Positions 48,194-57,803 of a stretch of 64,000 nt of DNA are shown here, in pieces. The DNA is from an uncultured Elioraea sp. (lineage in GTDB: Bacteria > Pseudomonadota > Alphaproteobacteria > Acetobacterales > Acetobacteraceae): the NCBI GenBank assembly GCA_937928775.1, contig CALFVI010000007.1, forward strand, positions 1 through 64,000, in the 5' to 3' direction. Made by a program: the position numbers and the translations under genes. Below the pieces are notes generated by a model. The model ran no database searches, had not been told where the DNA came from, and saw nothing but the letters and a program-made list of their open reading frames with translations. Within the stretch, counting starts at the first letter, position 1, and every line of letters starts with the position of its first letter.

Positions 48194-48375
48194 TGCTGCT
48201 CATTCCCCTGTCGCTGATCCTGGGCCTTGGCGCGCTCGCCTTGTTCCTTTGGGCTCTGCGTTCGGGTCAGTTCGAGGATCTCGACGGAGCGGCGCGCCGG
48301 ATCCTGTTCGACGACGACCCGCCGCGCGGCAGGCCGTCACCCCCACCCTCGTCCCGCACGGAGGACAAGCCATGA
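48181..48375 (+). CDS. ccoS: cbb3 oxidase assembly protein CcoS
   Basis: A 64-residue protein with one N-terminal helix (LLIPLSLILGLGALALFLWA) followed by LRSGQFEDLDGAARRILFDD, the characteristic CcoS sequence. It overlaps the end of ccoI by 13 bases. CcoS is required for cofactor insertion into CcoN. Its Pro/Ser-rich tail runs into the start of the next small gene (ATGA overlap). Confidence 0.93.
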   Translation: MDALMLLIPLSLILGLGALALFLWALRSGQFEDLDGAARRILFDDDPPRGRPSPPPSSRTEDKP

Positions 48376-48560
48376 CCCCACAAACCATCGTATTCGGCCT
48401 GATCGGTGCGCTGATCGCCCTGGTCGGTCTCATCATGATGGCCGCGGCCAAGGACAACGCCTTCTACGTCGCCGGTCTGATCCTGTTCGTCTCCTTCGTT
48501 CTCTATCTGTTCAAGCTCGTGCGGCTGCACTTCGATCGCGAGGAAGCGCGGCGTCGCTGA
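48372..48560 (+). CDS. Small two-helix membrane protein at the end of the cco operon
   Basis: A 62-residue protein with two hydrophobic helices (IVFGLIGALIALVGLIMMAA and FYVAGLILFVSFVLYLFKLV) and a basic end DREEARRR. It starts at 48372 inside the ccoS stop, so it is translationally coupled to the cbb3 assembly genes. I do not recognise a family. The context suggests a role in the oxidase, for example an accessory subunit; this is inference only. Confidence 0.75.
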   Translation: MTPQTIVFGLIGALIALVGLIMMAAAKDNAFYVAGLILFVSFVLYLFKLVRLHFDREEARRR

Positions 48561-48659
48561 GCGGCGCCGATGTCGGCGCAAGAATGACAAATCTCTTGCG
48601 CCTGACGTGCGAAGGGGCTGTCATCATGCGCGAGGGGTGTTCCGCTTCGGGAGACGTAC

Positions 48660-49667
48660 ATGGATCGCCGTAGCTTTCTGCGTGCCGCCCTGCCGGCGGC
48701 GTTCGTCGCCTCAACCCTGCCGAGCGCGCCTGCGATGGCGCAGGCCAGGCGCTGGCAGATGGCCACCCCGTATCCGGATGGCAACTTCCACACTGTCAAC
48801 ATCCGCGCCTTCCTGAAGGAGATCGAGGAGGGCTCGGGCGGGCGGCTCGCCATCACGCTGCACAGCAACGCCTCGCTCCTGCGCATGCCTGAGATCAAAC
48901 GTGGCGTGCAGACCGGGCAGGTGCAGATGGGCGAGATCCTGCTCTCGGCCTACGCCAATGAAGACCCGATGTTTGAGGTGGACGGCATCCCGATGCTGGT
49001 GACCAATTTCACCCAGGCGCGCGTGCTTGCCGGACTGCAGAGACCGTTCGTTCAGGCTCGTCTCGAGCGCCAGGGGTTGACCCTTCTCTACATGGTTCCG
49101 TGGCCGCAGTCGGGCTTCTACACCAATGTCCCCGTCACCTCGATCGAGACCCTGCGCGGCACGCGCTTCCGCACCTTCAATGCGGCGACGCAACGCTTCG
49201 CCCAGCTCGTCGGGGCGACGCCGACCACGGTGCAGGTGCCGGAGATTCCGCAGGCCTTCGCCACGGGCGTCGTCAACGCCATGGTGACCTCTGCAGCGAC
49301 CGGTGTCGACGTGCAGGCTTGGGACTTCGTGAAGCACTTCACCCCCGTCGGCTTCACGCGCACAAAAAACGCTGTCTTCTGTTCGACGCGCGCGCTGCAG
49401 CAATTGCCGGCAGACCTGCAAAGGCTGATCCGAGACGCCGCCGAACGCGCCGAACAGCGCGGCTGGGATGCGGCGCAGGAGCAGGAGAAAAGCAGGCAGG
49501 ACGAGCTCGTCCGCCGTGGCATGACCGTTGCTGACCCTCCGCCGGAGCGGCTGATGCGCGAACTTGCTCAGATCGGCGAGACCATGACCAACGAGTGGCT
49601 GGCCAAGGCCGGAGAGGACGGGCGGAAACTGATCGAGGCCTATCGCGCCGCGATCGCCCGCGTCTGA
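48660..49667 (+). CDS. TRAP transporter substrate-binding protein (DctP family), locus 3
   Basis: A 335-residue periplasmic receptor. Signal peptide RSFLRAALPAAFVASTLPSA ending near AMAQA, with a twin-Arg start. DctP features: WQMATPYPDGNFHTVNIRAF, MPEIKRGVQTGQVQMGEILL, SIETLRGTRFRTFNAATQRF and VQVPEIPQAFATGVVNAMVT. The gene lies 99 bases after the cco operon and is followed by its two permease genes. The ligand is unknown. Confidence 0.93.
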   Translation: MDRRSFLRAALPAAFVASTLPSAPAMAQARRWQMATPYPDGNFHTVNIRAFLKEIEEGSGGRLAITLHSNASLLRMPEIKRGVQTGQVQMGEILLSAYANEDPMFEVDGIPMLVTNFTQARVLAGLQRPFVQARLERQGLTLLYMVPWPQSGFYTNVPVTSIETLRGTRFRTFNAATQRFAQLVGATPTTVQVPEIPQAFATGVVNAMVTSAATGVDVQAWDFVKHFTPVGFTRTKNAVFCSTRALQQLPADLQRLIRDAAERAEQRGWDAAQEQEKSRQDELVRRGMTVADPPPERLMRELAQIGETMTNEWLAKAGEDGRKLIEAYRAAIARV

Positions 49668-49680
49668 GATCGCGTCGCGC

Positions 49681-50220
49681 GTGCAGGGTCTGCGGCGCGC
49701 GCTCGACGCGCTGTATCTGGCGGGTGGGGTGGCAGGCGCGATCGCGATCATCGCGATCGGCCTGCTCGTGCTGGCGCAGGTCCTTGGGCGGCTGGTTGGG
49801 CTTCACCTTCCAGGATCGGACGATCTCACCGCCTACGCCGTCGCCGCTTCCGCCACGCTGCCGCTCGCCTACACCTTCCGCCACGCCGCCCATATCCGGG
49901 TCGACGTCATCATCGGCCGCCTCGCCGGACGGGCTCGCCACGCGTTCGAGCTCCTCGCACTTGCGATCGCGTCCGCCGTTGCCCTGCTGTTCGCTTATGC
50001 CTGCCTCGACACGTTGATCGACTCCTGGACCTTCGGTGAGGTGGCGCAAGGCATGCTCGCCGTGCCGATCTGGATGCCCCAACTCGCCCTGGTCACGGGG
50101 AGCGCGCTATTCGCGCTCGCTCTGATCGACGATCTCATCGTCGCGCTCGCCGGCAAAGAGCCATCCTACCGCCGCGCGGCTGACCGCAGCGCCGGGGAAG
50201 GCGCAGCGGAGGAAGTGTGA
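49681..50220 (+). CDS. TRAP transporter small permease (DctQ family), locus 3
   Basis: A 179-residue protein with four helices, e.g. GGVAGAIAIIAIGLLVLAQV and DLTAYAVAASATLPLAYTFR, followed by HAAHIRVDVIIGRL, the DctQ signature between helices 2 and 3. It starts with GTG 13 bases after dctP and ends one base before the dctM start. This copy is intact, in contrast with locus 2. Confidence 0.92.
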   Translation: MQGLRRALDALYLAGGVAGAIAIIAIGLLVLAQVLGRLVGLHLPGSDDLTAYAVAASATLPLAYTFRHAAHIRVDVIIGRLAGRARHAFELLALAIASAVALLFAYACLDTLIDSWTFGEVAQGMLAVPIWMPQLALVTGSALFALALIDDLIVALAGKEPSYRRAADRSAGEGAAEEV

Positions 50221-50221
50221 G

Positions 50222-51553
50222 GTGGAACCCTACCTTATCGACAGCGCGCTCGTGCTGATCGCGACCATGTTCGCGCTTCTCGCGCTCGGTGTCTGGATCG
50301 GGGCTGCGCTGATGCTAACGGGCGTGGTCGGCATCGTCGTGCTGCCAGCCTTGTTTCCCCAATTCAACGAATTCCCCATCGAGAAGGTGATGGGCACGGC
50401 GGTGTGGCAAGCGATGGCGTCCTGGACGCTCGCCGCGTTGCCGCTCTTCATCTGGATGGGCGAGATCCTGTTCCGGACGCGGCTGGCGGAGGATATGTTC
50501 CGCGGCCTCGCGCCGTGGGTGCAGCGCCTGCCGGGGCGGCTGATGCATGTCAATGTGTTCGGGTGCGGCATCTTCGCAGCGGTCTCGGGCTCGTCCGCTG
50601 CGACCTGCGCGACCATCGGCAAGATGAGCCTGCCCGCCCTTCTCTCACGCGGCTATTACAGGCCGATGGCGATCGGCAGTCTCGCCGGCTCAGGAACCTT
50701 GGGCCTGCTCATTCCGCCTTCCATCATCATGATCGTCTACGGGGTGGCGGCTGAGGTGTCGATCGTTCGCCTCTTCATCGCGGGCGTGATTCCAGGGCTG
50801 ATGCTGATCGCGCTCTTTTCCGGCTACATCATAGTCTGGTCGCTGCTCAACCCATCGCGCACGCCGCAGCGCGATCCGCACACCACATTTGCCGAGAAGG
50901 TCCGTGCCTCGGCCGATTTGATTCCGCTTCTGCTGCTCATCTTCGTGGTGATCGGTTCGATCTATGGGGGGCTTGCCACAGCGACCGAAGCTGCAGTGAT
51001 GGGCGTGGTCGGTGCGCTTGCGTTGTCCGCCTGGTCTGGCACGCTGACGCGAGCGAGTTTCATCGACTCGCTGATGGGCGCGGTGCGGCTCTCCTGCATG
51101 ATCAACTTCATCCTCGCCGGTGCCGCCTTCCTCACCCAGGCGATGGCTTATTCGCGGATTCCGGCAGCCATGGCGGCCTGGGTCGGCGCGCAGGGGTTCC
51201 ATCCTTACGTCGTCATCGCCGTGCTCACCGCGCTCTACATCGTGCTCGGCTGTTTCATCGACGGGATTTCGATGATCGTGCTTACCGTCTCGGTGGCACT
51301 GCCTGTCATTCAGGCCGCAGGATTCGATCTGCTGTGGTTTGGCATCTTCGTCGTTCTGGTGGTGGAGATGGCGCAGATCACCCCGCCCGTCGGGTTCAAC
51401 CTGTTCGTACTGCAGGGCCTGACGGGTGAAAACATCTTCCGCATCGCTGCTGCGACCGCGCCGTTCTTCGCGTTGATGTGTCTTGCGGTTGCGCTGGTGA
51501 CGGTGTTCCCGGGTCTCGTCACCTGGCTGCCGTCGACCATGCTGGGCAGCTGA
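50222..51553 (+). CDS. TRAP transporter large permease (DctM family), locus 3
   Basis: A 443-residue ion-coupled transport subunit starting at GTG 50222. Blocks: SWTLAALPLFIWMGEILFRT, GCGIFAAVSGSSAATCATIG, GSLAGSGTLGLLIPPSIIMI, LGCFIDGISMIVLTVSVALP and EMAQITPPVGFNLFVLQGLT. About twelve helices. It completes the dctPQM operon and converges on the RidA-like gene with a 16-base gap. Confidence 0.95.
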   Translation: MEPYLIDSALVLIATMFALLALGVWIGAALMLTGVVGIVVLPALFPQFNEFPIEKVMGTAVWQAMASWTLAALPLFIWMGEILFRTRLAEDMFRGLAPWVQRLPGRLMHVNVFGCGIFAAVSGSSAATCATIGKMSLPALLSRGYYRPMAIGSLAGSGTLGLLIPPSIIMIVYGVAAEVSIVRLFIAGVIPGLMLIALFSGYIIVWSLLNPSRTPQRDPHTTFAEKVRASADLIPLLLLIFVVIGSIYGGLATATEAAVMGVVGALALSAWSGTLTRASFIDSLMGAVRLSCMINFILAGAAFLTQAMAYSRIPAAMAAWVGAQGFHPYVVIAVLTALYIVLGCFIDGISMIVLTVSVALPVIQAAGFDLLWFGIFVVLVVEMAQITPPVGFNLFVLQGLTGENIFRIAAATAPFFALMCLAVALVTVFPGLVTWLPSTMLGS

Positions 51554-51569
51554 TTCGCCGACCCGGCAC

Positions 51570-52034
51570 CTATCGGACCAGGAACAACGCCTCAACCTCT
51601 GCGACAGCGTCCGCCGGCAGCGAGGCCACACCGATGGTGGTGCGCGTGTGCCGGCCGGCCTCGCCGAACAGTTCAACGCAGAGATCGGAAGCCCCGTTCA
51701 TCGCAAGTGCGTGCTGGGTGAAATCCGGCGTGCAGGCGATGAAGCCACCGAGGCGGACGACACGCGCGATGCGGTCGAGATCGCCGCCGCAGGCTGCCTT
51801 TGCCTGGGCAAGCACGTTGAGAAAAGCGATGCGGCAGGCCTCGCGCCCTTGGTCGATAGTCACGCCAGCGCCGAGTTTGCCACTGATCGCAACTTGGCCA
51901 TGGCGCATAGGCAGCTGACCGGAGACGAAAAGGAGGTTGCCTGCCATCATGAACGGAACGTAGTTGGCGACCGGCAGTGCCGGCTCCGGTACGTGCAGCC
52001 CCAGGGCTTCGAGACGGGCCTCGATCGATGCCAT
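51570..52034 (-). CDS. RidA/YjgF-family protein
   Basis: A 154-residue protein of the RidA superfamily, subgroup with an N-terminal IEARLEALGLHVPEPALPVA. Further marks: LLFVSGQLPMRHGQVAISGK, EACRIAFLNVLAQAKAACGG, VVRLGGFIACTPDFTQHALA and the C-terminal RTTIGVASLPADAVAEVEAL with its arginine. RidA proteins hydrolyse reactive enamine/imine intermediates; this subgroup is less well characterised. ATG 52034 gives the family start. The 198 bases upstream contain nothing recognisable. Confidence 0.9.
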   Translation of the reverse strand: MASIEARLEALGLHVPEPALPVANYVPFMMAGNLLFVSGQLPMRHGQVAISGKLGAGVTIDQGREACRIAFLNVLAQAKAACGGDLDRIARVVRLGGFIACTPDFTQHALAMNGASDLCVELFGEAGRHTRTTIGVASLPADAVAEVEALFLVR

Positions 52035-52232
52035 GCCAGGTGTCCTTCCTTCGCGATCCGAGTTTGCCCTCACTGCCGACAGATGACGTGTCAGGAACGC
52101 CCTGTCGAGGCAGTTCCTCGATCGCACCTCCTGTTCGCGTACGCCACGTCCGCCTGAGCCCAAGCCGCGGCCACAGCTCGGCGTACCATGCGGCGTGCAA
52201 CAGGGCAGCAGCATCGGCTGATGCCCGCCCGG

Positions 52233-53003
52233 TCAGGCAAGCCTGCGCGTCTGCAGGGTCGCTGCCGCGACGAGGCCGGCGACCATCACCACAACAAGTG
52301 CAGGCATCGTGTACAACCACCAGCCGAGTCCGAGCATGGCAAATCCGTTCGCGATCATTTGTCCCCAAGAGGTGGCAGCCGGATCACCAAGCCCGACAAA
52401 GGCCAGTGCCGCCTCGGCGAGTATCGCGCCGCCGAACACGATGCCCGAGGACGCCGCCAGCGTAGATACGAGCACTGGCAGAACATGACGCCGAACAATC
52501 GCGGCAGGCGAGACGCCAAGGGCGACCGCCGCGCGCAGAGAGGGCTGCGCGCAGACTGTGATCGTCTCGATGCGAACGAGGCGAGCAATCACCGGCCAGC
52601 CCGTCAGCCCAATATCCAGGGCAAGTGCCAGAGTTGATCCGCCGAACAGGCTTGCCACGAGGATCGCAAGCAGAAGGGTGGAAAGACTGGCCACGATTTC
52701 GGTCGCGCGCATGACGATCTCCTCCAGCAACGGCGGCGCCAGCCCGGCGACCAAACCGACGATGAGCCCGACGTCGAACGCGGCCGACGTTGCGATTTGG
52801 CCAACCGTGAGCGAGGCCCGCCCGCCTTGCAGGACCGCAGCGAGCAGGTCGCGGCCGAGATCGTCGGTGCCAAAGGGATGCAAGGCGGAAGGCGGAAGCA
52901 GAGGTGTGCCGAGTGGCAGGTGGTCAAGGACCCCCGCAGGGGCAAACAGCAGACACGCAAGGGAGAGCACGGCAAGAAGCCCAGCGGCAACACCGCGCAT
53001 CAT
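52233..53003 (-). CDS. dppC: ABC transporter permease of DppC/OppC type (orphan)
   Basis: A 256-residue membrane permease of the peptide/nickel class. PFGTDDLGRDLLAAVLQGGR is the diagnostic DppC N-terminal block; further on are IVMRATEIVASLSTLLLAIL and the EAA-loop EAALAFVGLGDPAATSWGQM. The reading frame is intact and its ATG overlaps the dppB stop (ATGA). The partner permease dppB and receptor dppA upstream are ruined and no ATPase genes (dppD/F) follow, so the protein is most likely without function even though it is not itself broken. Confidence 0.85.
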   Translation of the reverse strand: MMRGVAAGLLAVLSLACLLFAPAGVLDHLPLGTPLLPPSALHPFGTDDLGRDLLAAVLQGGRASLTVGQIATSAAFDVGLIVGLVAGLAPPLLEEIVMRATEIVASLSTLLLAILVASLFGGSTLALALDIGLTGWPVIARLVRIETITVCAQPSLRAAVALGVSPAAIVRRHVLPVLVSTLAASSGIVFGGAILAEAALAFVGLGDPAATSWGQMIANGFAMLGLGWWLYTMPALVVVMVAGLVAAATLQTRRLA

Positions 53004-53383
53004 CGCAGGTTCAGCCTCGGCTCAAGCAGAACGGAAGCGGCGTTGCCCGTCAGATCGGCAGGCGAGGCGGCTTCGAAGGTCAGGAATGCCGTCGATGCCA
53101 GTCATTCCAGCCACACCCGCATGACAAAGGCCTGTTCCCAACGTGCGGCTACGGTCATACCGATCAGACGGCGCGCCACCCAAAATGCCTTGCCCTCTCC
53201 TGAGGGGCGATCGAGCTCATGCGGCGCGGCGTGATCCTCCGTCTGGCCCTCTGCCGCACGCTCGCCGGTCACTGCGACGGCTGCGCTTCCCGATTCATTC
53301 CAGGAGCGGACGAAGAGGATGGTTCCGGCAACGGAGAAGGCGAGGACAGCGAGGACGGCTCGGCGCAACAGGAAGGGCAGCAT
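53000..53383 (-). pseudogene. dppB: DppB-type permease remnant with large internal deletion
   Basis: From ATG 53383 the frame begins as a DppB permease (MLPFLLRRAVLAVLAFSVAG) and continues through GERAAEGQTEDHAAPHELDR to a stop at 53102. Near the 3' end another frame gives a plausible DppB C-terminus (ADLTGNAASVLLEPRLNLR) whose TGA overlaps the dppC start. The remaining roughly 200 residues, with the membrane core, are missing. The preserved ends show the original operon order dppA-dppB-dppC. Confidence 0.7.
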
Positions 53384-53412
53384 TGGGCAATCCGTTTCGC
53401 GTGACACCGGTG

Positions 53413-54960
53413 TCATCGCGGGCGGTGTCGTTTCTCCGCCACTTCGCCGCTCCATGGGGCGAAGCCGACGAACGCGTCACGCCACGCGGCAAGGAAACTA
53501 GTCTCCACGAGCCACCAATACGGAAGATCATGGGCAAGGATTGCTTGCGCCTCGCGATAGGCGTCGCCGCGTTCAGCCTCGTCCAGCAGCGATGCCGCGC
53601 GATCGAAGAGCGCATCAACAGCGTGGCTTCGGTAACCGGCCGCGTGTGAGAATGGCACATTGCCGATCGTGGAGGAATGAACCGTGCGATGGACACCAAT
53701 CTCCTGATCCGTGCCTTAGCAATAGGAGATGAGGGTGAGGTCGAAGTCACGGCGAGTGAAGACCGTCTGGCTCAGCAGGGCTCGGTCGATAATCCGCGGC
53801 CGAAGGACGATCCCGAGAGGGGCGAGCTGAGCGCGCATCAGTTCGCTCTACCCGCGCGAAGGCTGGGAGATGGACGATGTCGAGCGTCACTCGAACGCCG
53901 TCCTGTCCCCGTCTGAAACCGGCTGCTTCGAGCCTGCACGCCGCCTTGGCCGAATCGTGCGGCCAGATGGCGAGTGCGCCGGGCGCATGCGCCCACGGGA
54001 TCCCGGAGGCAATTTGTGCGTCCGGCACACGCCCTGCGCCGAACGCAAGACGGTCGAGGAACTATGCGCGGTCAAGCCCGAGGCCGAAGGCCTCGCGCAG
54101 GGCGAAGTGATCCGTGATTGGCCGATCAAGATTGAAGCCGGTTATCATGGCGCAGTTCGATCCGCCAGGTGCAGCGCGCGTCTCGACAATGGTGACACTG
54201 CGGTTCCGAAGGCGTGCGGCGTCGGGAGGGGCAATGCGGCTCACCATGTCGACTTCACCAGCAACCGGTGCATTCACCTGTGCCGCCGCATCCGGAATGA
54301 TCCGGAACACGATGCGGTCGAGCCTCGGCAGCCCTCTTAGGTCTTGTTGCGTACTAGCACAACTTGGTCATCACGACGCCAGGACACGAACCGAAACGGG
54401 CTGGTACCGATCGGACGCAGATTCGCCGGGGTGTTGGTCGGATCGCAGCCAGCGAACAGATGCGCGGGCTGAATCGGCGCTTCGGTCACCGAGAGCTAGC
54501 GGAGGAGGGCGGGGTGCCGTCGCTTCACACGGAACGTCACAGTATGAGGGTCAACGATATCGACAGTGGAGACCGCTGTAGCCAAGCCGGCGCGCGCACG
54601 GGGATGGAAGCGAAAGAGGAGATCCTGGAATGTGACCTTCACAGCCTCGGCCGTGAACGGCTGGCCATCGTGCCAGAGAACTCCTCGCCTGAGGTGAAAC
54701 GTCATGCTCTGCCCGTCGCCGCTTGCCTCCCAAGCCTCCGCGAGATCGGGTGATGGTGAACCAGACTCGTCGATTTCGACGATACCGTTCTACATCGATC
54801 CGGCGACGGCATGAATAGGGCCCGCCGTCGATATGGCAGGGTTGAGGAGGCCGGGATCGCCCGAAACCGCGATCACTGCAGAGCCTCCGGACGAAAACGC
54901 AGACTATGGCCAGAAGGCGACAGCGATGGTCACCGTCAGTGCAGTGAATCGCAACGTCAT
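53413..54960 (-). pseudogene. dppA: Peptide ABC transporter receptor (DppA, SBP family 5), heavily decayed
   Basis: The start is preserved: GGGGAGGAG then ATG at 54960 and a signal-like TLRFTALTVTIAVAFWP. The same frame is then broken by TAG at 54904-54906, TAG at 54790-54792, TAG at 54496-54498 and TAA at 54337-54339, while reading family text between them: VSGDPGLLNPAISTAGPIHA, FHLRRGVLWHDGQPFTAEAV and LRPIGTSPFRFVSWRRDDQV. After a frame change come FRIIPDAAAQVNAPVAGEVD and ITDHFALREAFGLGLDRA, and finally the C-terminal YREAQAILAHDLPYWWLVET ending at 53413. Several stops and frame changes make it a long-dead gene. Confidence 0.88.
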
Positions 54961-56190
54961 ATGCCTCTCCTCCCCTGCAACGGTGGACGAATAGCGGAGT
55001 GGTATGAAAAAGACGAAAAATCAGCATAACAATCTCGAGGCGTTCGGTGATGGCACTCGGGTAGAGTGTGGCGGTCGAGAAGAGGCGCAAAGCAGGCCTC
55101 TGCGACAGGCACGGTGGACTGAGCGATCAGTGATGAGCACGGCTTCAAGACCAGAGCAGTGACGCGAGCGTGGCAGAACAAGGGTGCCTAACAGAGCGGC
55201 TTGATGGAAAGGCGGCGACCCTCGAGGGGGTGGCGTGCGAGCGGCGGCTGAAACGGTGCGCGACCGACACGGCCACCGGCAACAGACCTTGGCAAACCGA
55301 ACGCCTATGGAGAGCCCGCGTATCACATCCGGGCGCGGAGGGCAGCCCGGCTATTCTCTTTGTTGCGCAGGTAATGGCCCTTCGTGCAGAGGGTTCAGCG
55401 CGTACGCTGCTGCCGGCGCAGGGACCCCAAGTCTCGCCAATGGCATCGGTCAGGCTGCGCCTGCCTCATCCCGAAGCCGTTGGCCAACGACTGATTTGGC
55501 ACAGTCATGCCTCCAAATCCACTGTCAGGCGCGCTGCCAGCGGCACCTTCTTTGTCCGGCAGTCGTTGCTCGAAACACTCAACATCGACAGCGAGACGCT
55601 TAATCATGTGCAGGACGGGGAGTGCCGAGACCGTTACGGTAAAAAAAGGACGGAGAAGCAACATAGGCGGCAAGCAACCTAGACTGCCCACACGTCGGGA
55701 GGCACCATGCCTTGGGAGTCGCCTGCCGCATGGCAAGCCGTCAGAGGCACATCAGCGGTGCTTCGGGCAAGAGTGCGCGACAGGTCAACACACGCCAGAC
55801 ACCGCTTGGCTTTGTCACGCTGAGTCGACAAGATGTTTCGCCCGCATCCATAGCGTGCCTCAAGCTGGCGATGGAAGTGGAACAGTCTCACGCCGAGAGT
55901 GATCGGAGATATAGCCTGCTTGAGCCCGATTGAGGGCCTCGGCAGGCGATCTATGCCGAGTGGGGTCTTGCAACCAGCCTGTGTTGGTTTCGTGATCGAG
56001 ACTTAGCTCGCTCGATGCGATCGTATCGATGCTTTGTTGACAGTGTGCCATCAACGCCGTGCCGCGTGCTCAAGCGGCGCCGTGCTAGGGCGGATTGTTG
56101 GATGCTCGAGCAGGCTAAATTGTCTTGCCGAGCTTCTCGCGCCTTGGACCTCGGTCATGAGAACAGCGATGAACCCTTGGGGGAAATAGG
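54961..56190. other. 1.2 kb without a supported gene
   Basis: Both strands were read. Open frames of up to about 170 codons exist (for example plus-strand 55170-55682), but none shows a family pattern, plausible signal or coherent domain, and codon choice is unlike the surrounding genes. The DNA looks less GC-rich than the core of the window. The first bases (54961-55020) carry the ribosome binding site and promoter side of dppA; the last bases lead to the Fe-S protein gene. No transposase, terminal repeats or tRNA were seen. Confidence 0.45.
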
Positions 56191-57729
56191 ATGGACTTCC
56201 ATGGCTGCCGAGCGAAACCTGTTCGAGTTCAGCCGCTGGAGCGGGTCGGTGAAGATGCTGTGCTCTATGTTTCTGAAGGCACGACGGTGGTCATCGGCGC
56301 CAGGGCTAGCGACGTCGCTGAGCTTCGCTCTCTGGCGGCTGACCGCACCGTCATCGTTGCCAATGGTCATGCTGTCGGACAGCCTGAGGCATTGAGGCCA
56401 GCGCAATGGCGCGCGGAATGCGTGCGGGCAGTAGAAGGCTGGCTCGGTGCCTTCCGAGTGCACTGGCACGGATCAGACGACGTGACACATGCGGACGTGG
56501 TGATCGACCTTACAGCTGAACCGCTGATTAGGCATGAGGTCGCTCCGTTCGGCTACGTGCGTCCAACGAATGGGGACCGGGCGGCTGCTTTCGCTGAGGC
56601 CGCCGCATGGAAAGGGTGTTTCCGCAAGCCGCGGTATTTCACATATCTTCCCGAAATTTGCGCGCACGAAAGTTTCGGCCTGACAGCATGTTCGCGCTGC
56701 CTGGACGTGTGCGCCGCTGAGGCAATTCGATCCGGCGGCACCGTAATCGTCGTCGATCCGCATCTATGTCAGGGATGTGGAAGTTGCTCCTTGGCTTGTC
56801 CGACTGGCGCGCTCAGCGTCGCTGCCCCCTCTCGCGCAGACCTTTTGTCCAGTGTCCGCCAGGCACTCGCCGAAACCCGCAGCGATCGTCCAGTTGTCCG
56901 CGTGGTCGAGGTAGCGACTGTCGAGAAGAGCTACACGACTACAAGAGAAAATGCGGTGGAGATAGCTGTACCGGCTCTCGCCGCGTTCGGGGAGGAGCTC
57001 TGGTTTGCGGCTCTCGCCGCGGGCGCAGGAGCGATCATCCTTCAGCCATCACGCAGCTTGCCGAACAAATCGTTGCAGCTCCTCATGCAACGCGTCTCGG
57101 TTGCCAACACGATCATGCAAGCTTTCAGGCAGGGAGAACCCGCTATTCGGGTAGCGTCTGCCGGTGGGGAGCACAACGAGGCATGGCACCTTCCGGCAGT
57201 TCAGCCCAGTCGCGCAAACTCTTTGCCGCCAGACCAGCCTCTGCTGAAACGTGTGGTGCTGAATGAGGCACTCGACGTCCTTTGCCGATCTGGTGATGCG
57301 CCGGTTGCCTTGCCTGAGGGAGCAACGTTCGGCTCTATCGATGTCGAGCGTGAGCGCTGCGTGCTCTGTTCGTCCTGCGCGCGCGTGTGCCCGACGGCGA
57401 CCATCCGGTATGCGGAGGACACGCGCTGGGCGAGACTCTTCTTTCATGAGGCGAATTGCATTCAATGTGGGGCGTGTGCTCGTATCTGTCCGACAGGTGC
57501 GATAACCCTTTCGCCGCGTATCGCGCCCCCCGATGAGAGATCCGGATGGCGCGAGGTTCAGGCGGACCCGATCGCGTTCTGTCCGTCCTGCGGCAAGCCA
57601 GTCATGCCGTCACGTTTGCGCATGTGGTTGCAGGAACGCGCAAGGCAACTGGGTGCCGACTCTGCAATCGTGGCTAATACTGCGCTCTGCAGCGTTTGTC
57701 GGCAGTCGGCAGGCGTGGCCTACGACTGA
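56191..57729 (+). CDS. Multi-cluster 4Fe-4S protein, respiratory-module associated
   Basis: A 512-residue, apparently soluble protein. Four ferredoxin-type Cys groups are visible: CSRCLDVC from residue 167, CQGCGSCSLACPTGA from 193, CVLCSSCARVCPTAT from 390 and CIQCGACARICPTGA from 423. Between them lies an alpha/beta region with FGEELWFAALAAGAGAIILQ, like the MvhD/HdrA-type segments of electron-transfer proteins, and near the C-terminus two CxxC pairs (CPSCGKP and CSVCRQ) that could bind zinc or iron. The N-terminal 150 residues are not recognised. No signal peptide or helix is seen, so a cytoplasmic electron carrier is expected. It converges on the torD gene of the molybdoenzyme operon; a role in feeding or maturing that enzyme is inference. 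Confidence 0.82.
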   Translation: MDFHGCRAKPVRVQPLERVGEDAVLYVSEGTTVVIGARASDVAELRSLAADRTVIVANGHAVGQPEALRPAQWRAECVRAVEGWLGAFRVHWHGSDDVTHADVVIDLTAEPLIRHEVAPFGYVRPTNGDRAAAFAEAAAWKGCFRKPRYFTYLPEICAHESFGLTACSRCLDVCAAEAIRSGGTVIVVDPHLCQGCGSCSLACPTGALSVAAPSRADLLSSVRQALAETRSDRPVVRVVEVATVEKSYTTTRENAVEIAVPALAAFGEELWFAALAAGAGAIILQPSRSLPNKSLQLLMQRVSVANTIMQAFRQGEPAIRVASAGGEHNEAWHLPAVQPSRANSLPPDQPLLKRVVLNEALDVLCRSGDAPVALPEGATFGSIDVERERCVLCSSCARVCPTATIRYAEDTRWARLFFHEANCIQCGACARICPTGAITLSPRIAPPDERSGWREVQADPIAFCPSCGKPVMPSRLRMWLQERARQLGADSAIVANTALCSVCRQSAGVAYD

Positions 57730-57803
57730 GTTATGTTGCACGCGCAGCGTAAATTTGCGCGCGCAATTGCCTTTCAAGTCATGTCTGCCTGTTCGCACTC
57801 GGC

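Noticed and set aside
55170-55682. 170-codon plus-strand open frame as a gene
   Set aside because: No recognisable domain, mixed low-confidence composition and no convincing ribosome binding site; kept as part of the unassigned 1.2 kb.
56191-57729. Fe-S protein as catalytic partner subunit in the same operon as the molybdoenzyme
   Set aside because: It lies on the opposite strand and converges with torD, so it is not co-transcribed; only a functional link can be proposed.
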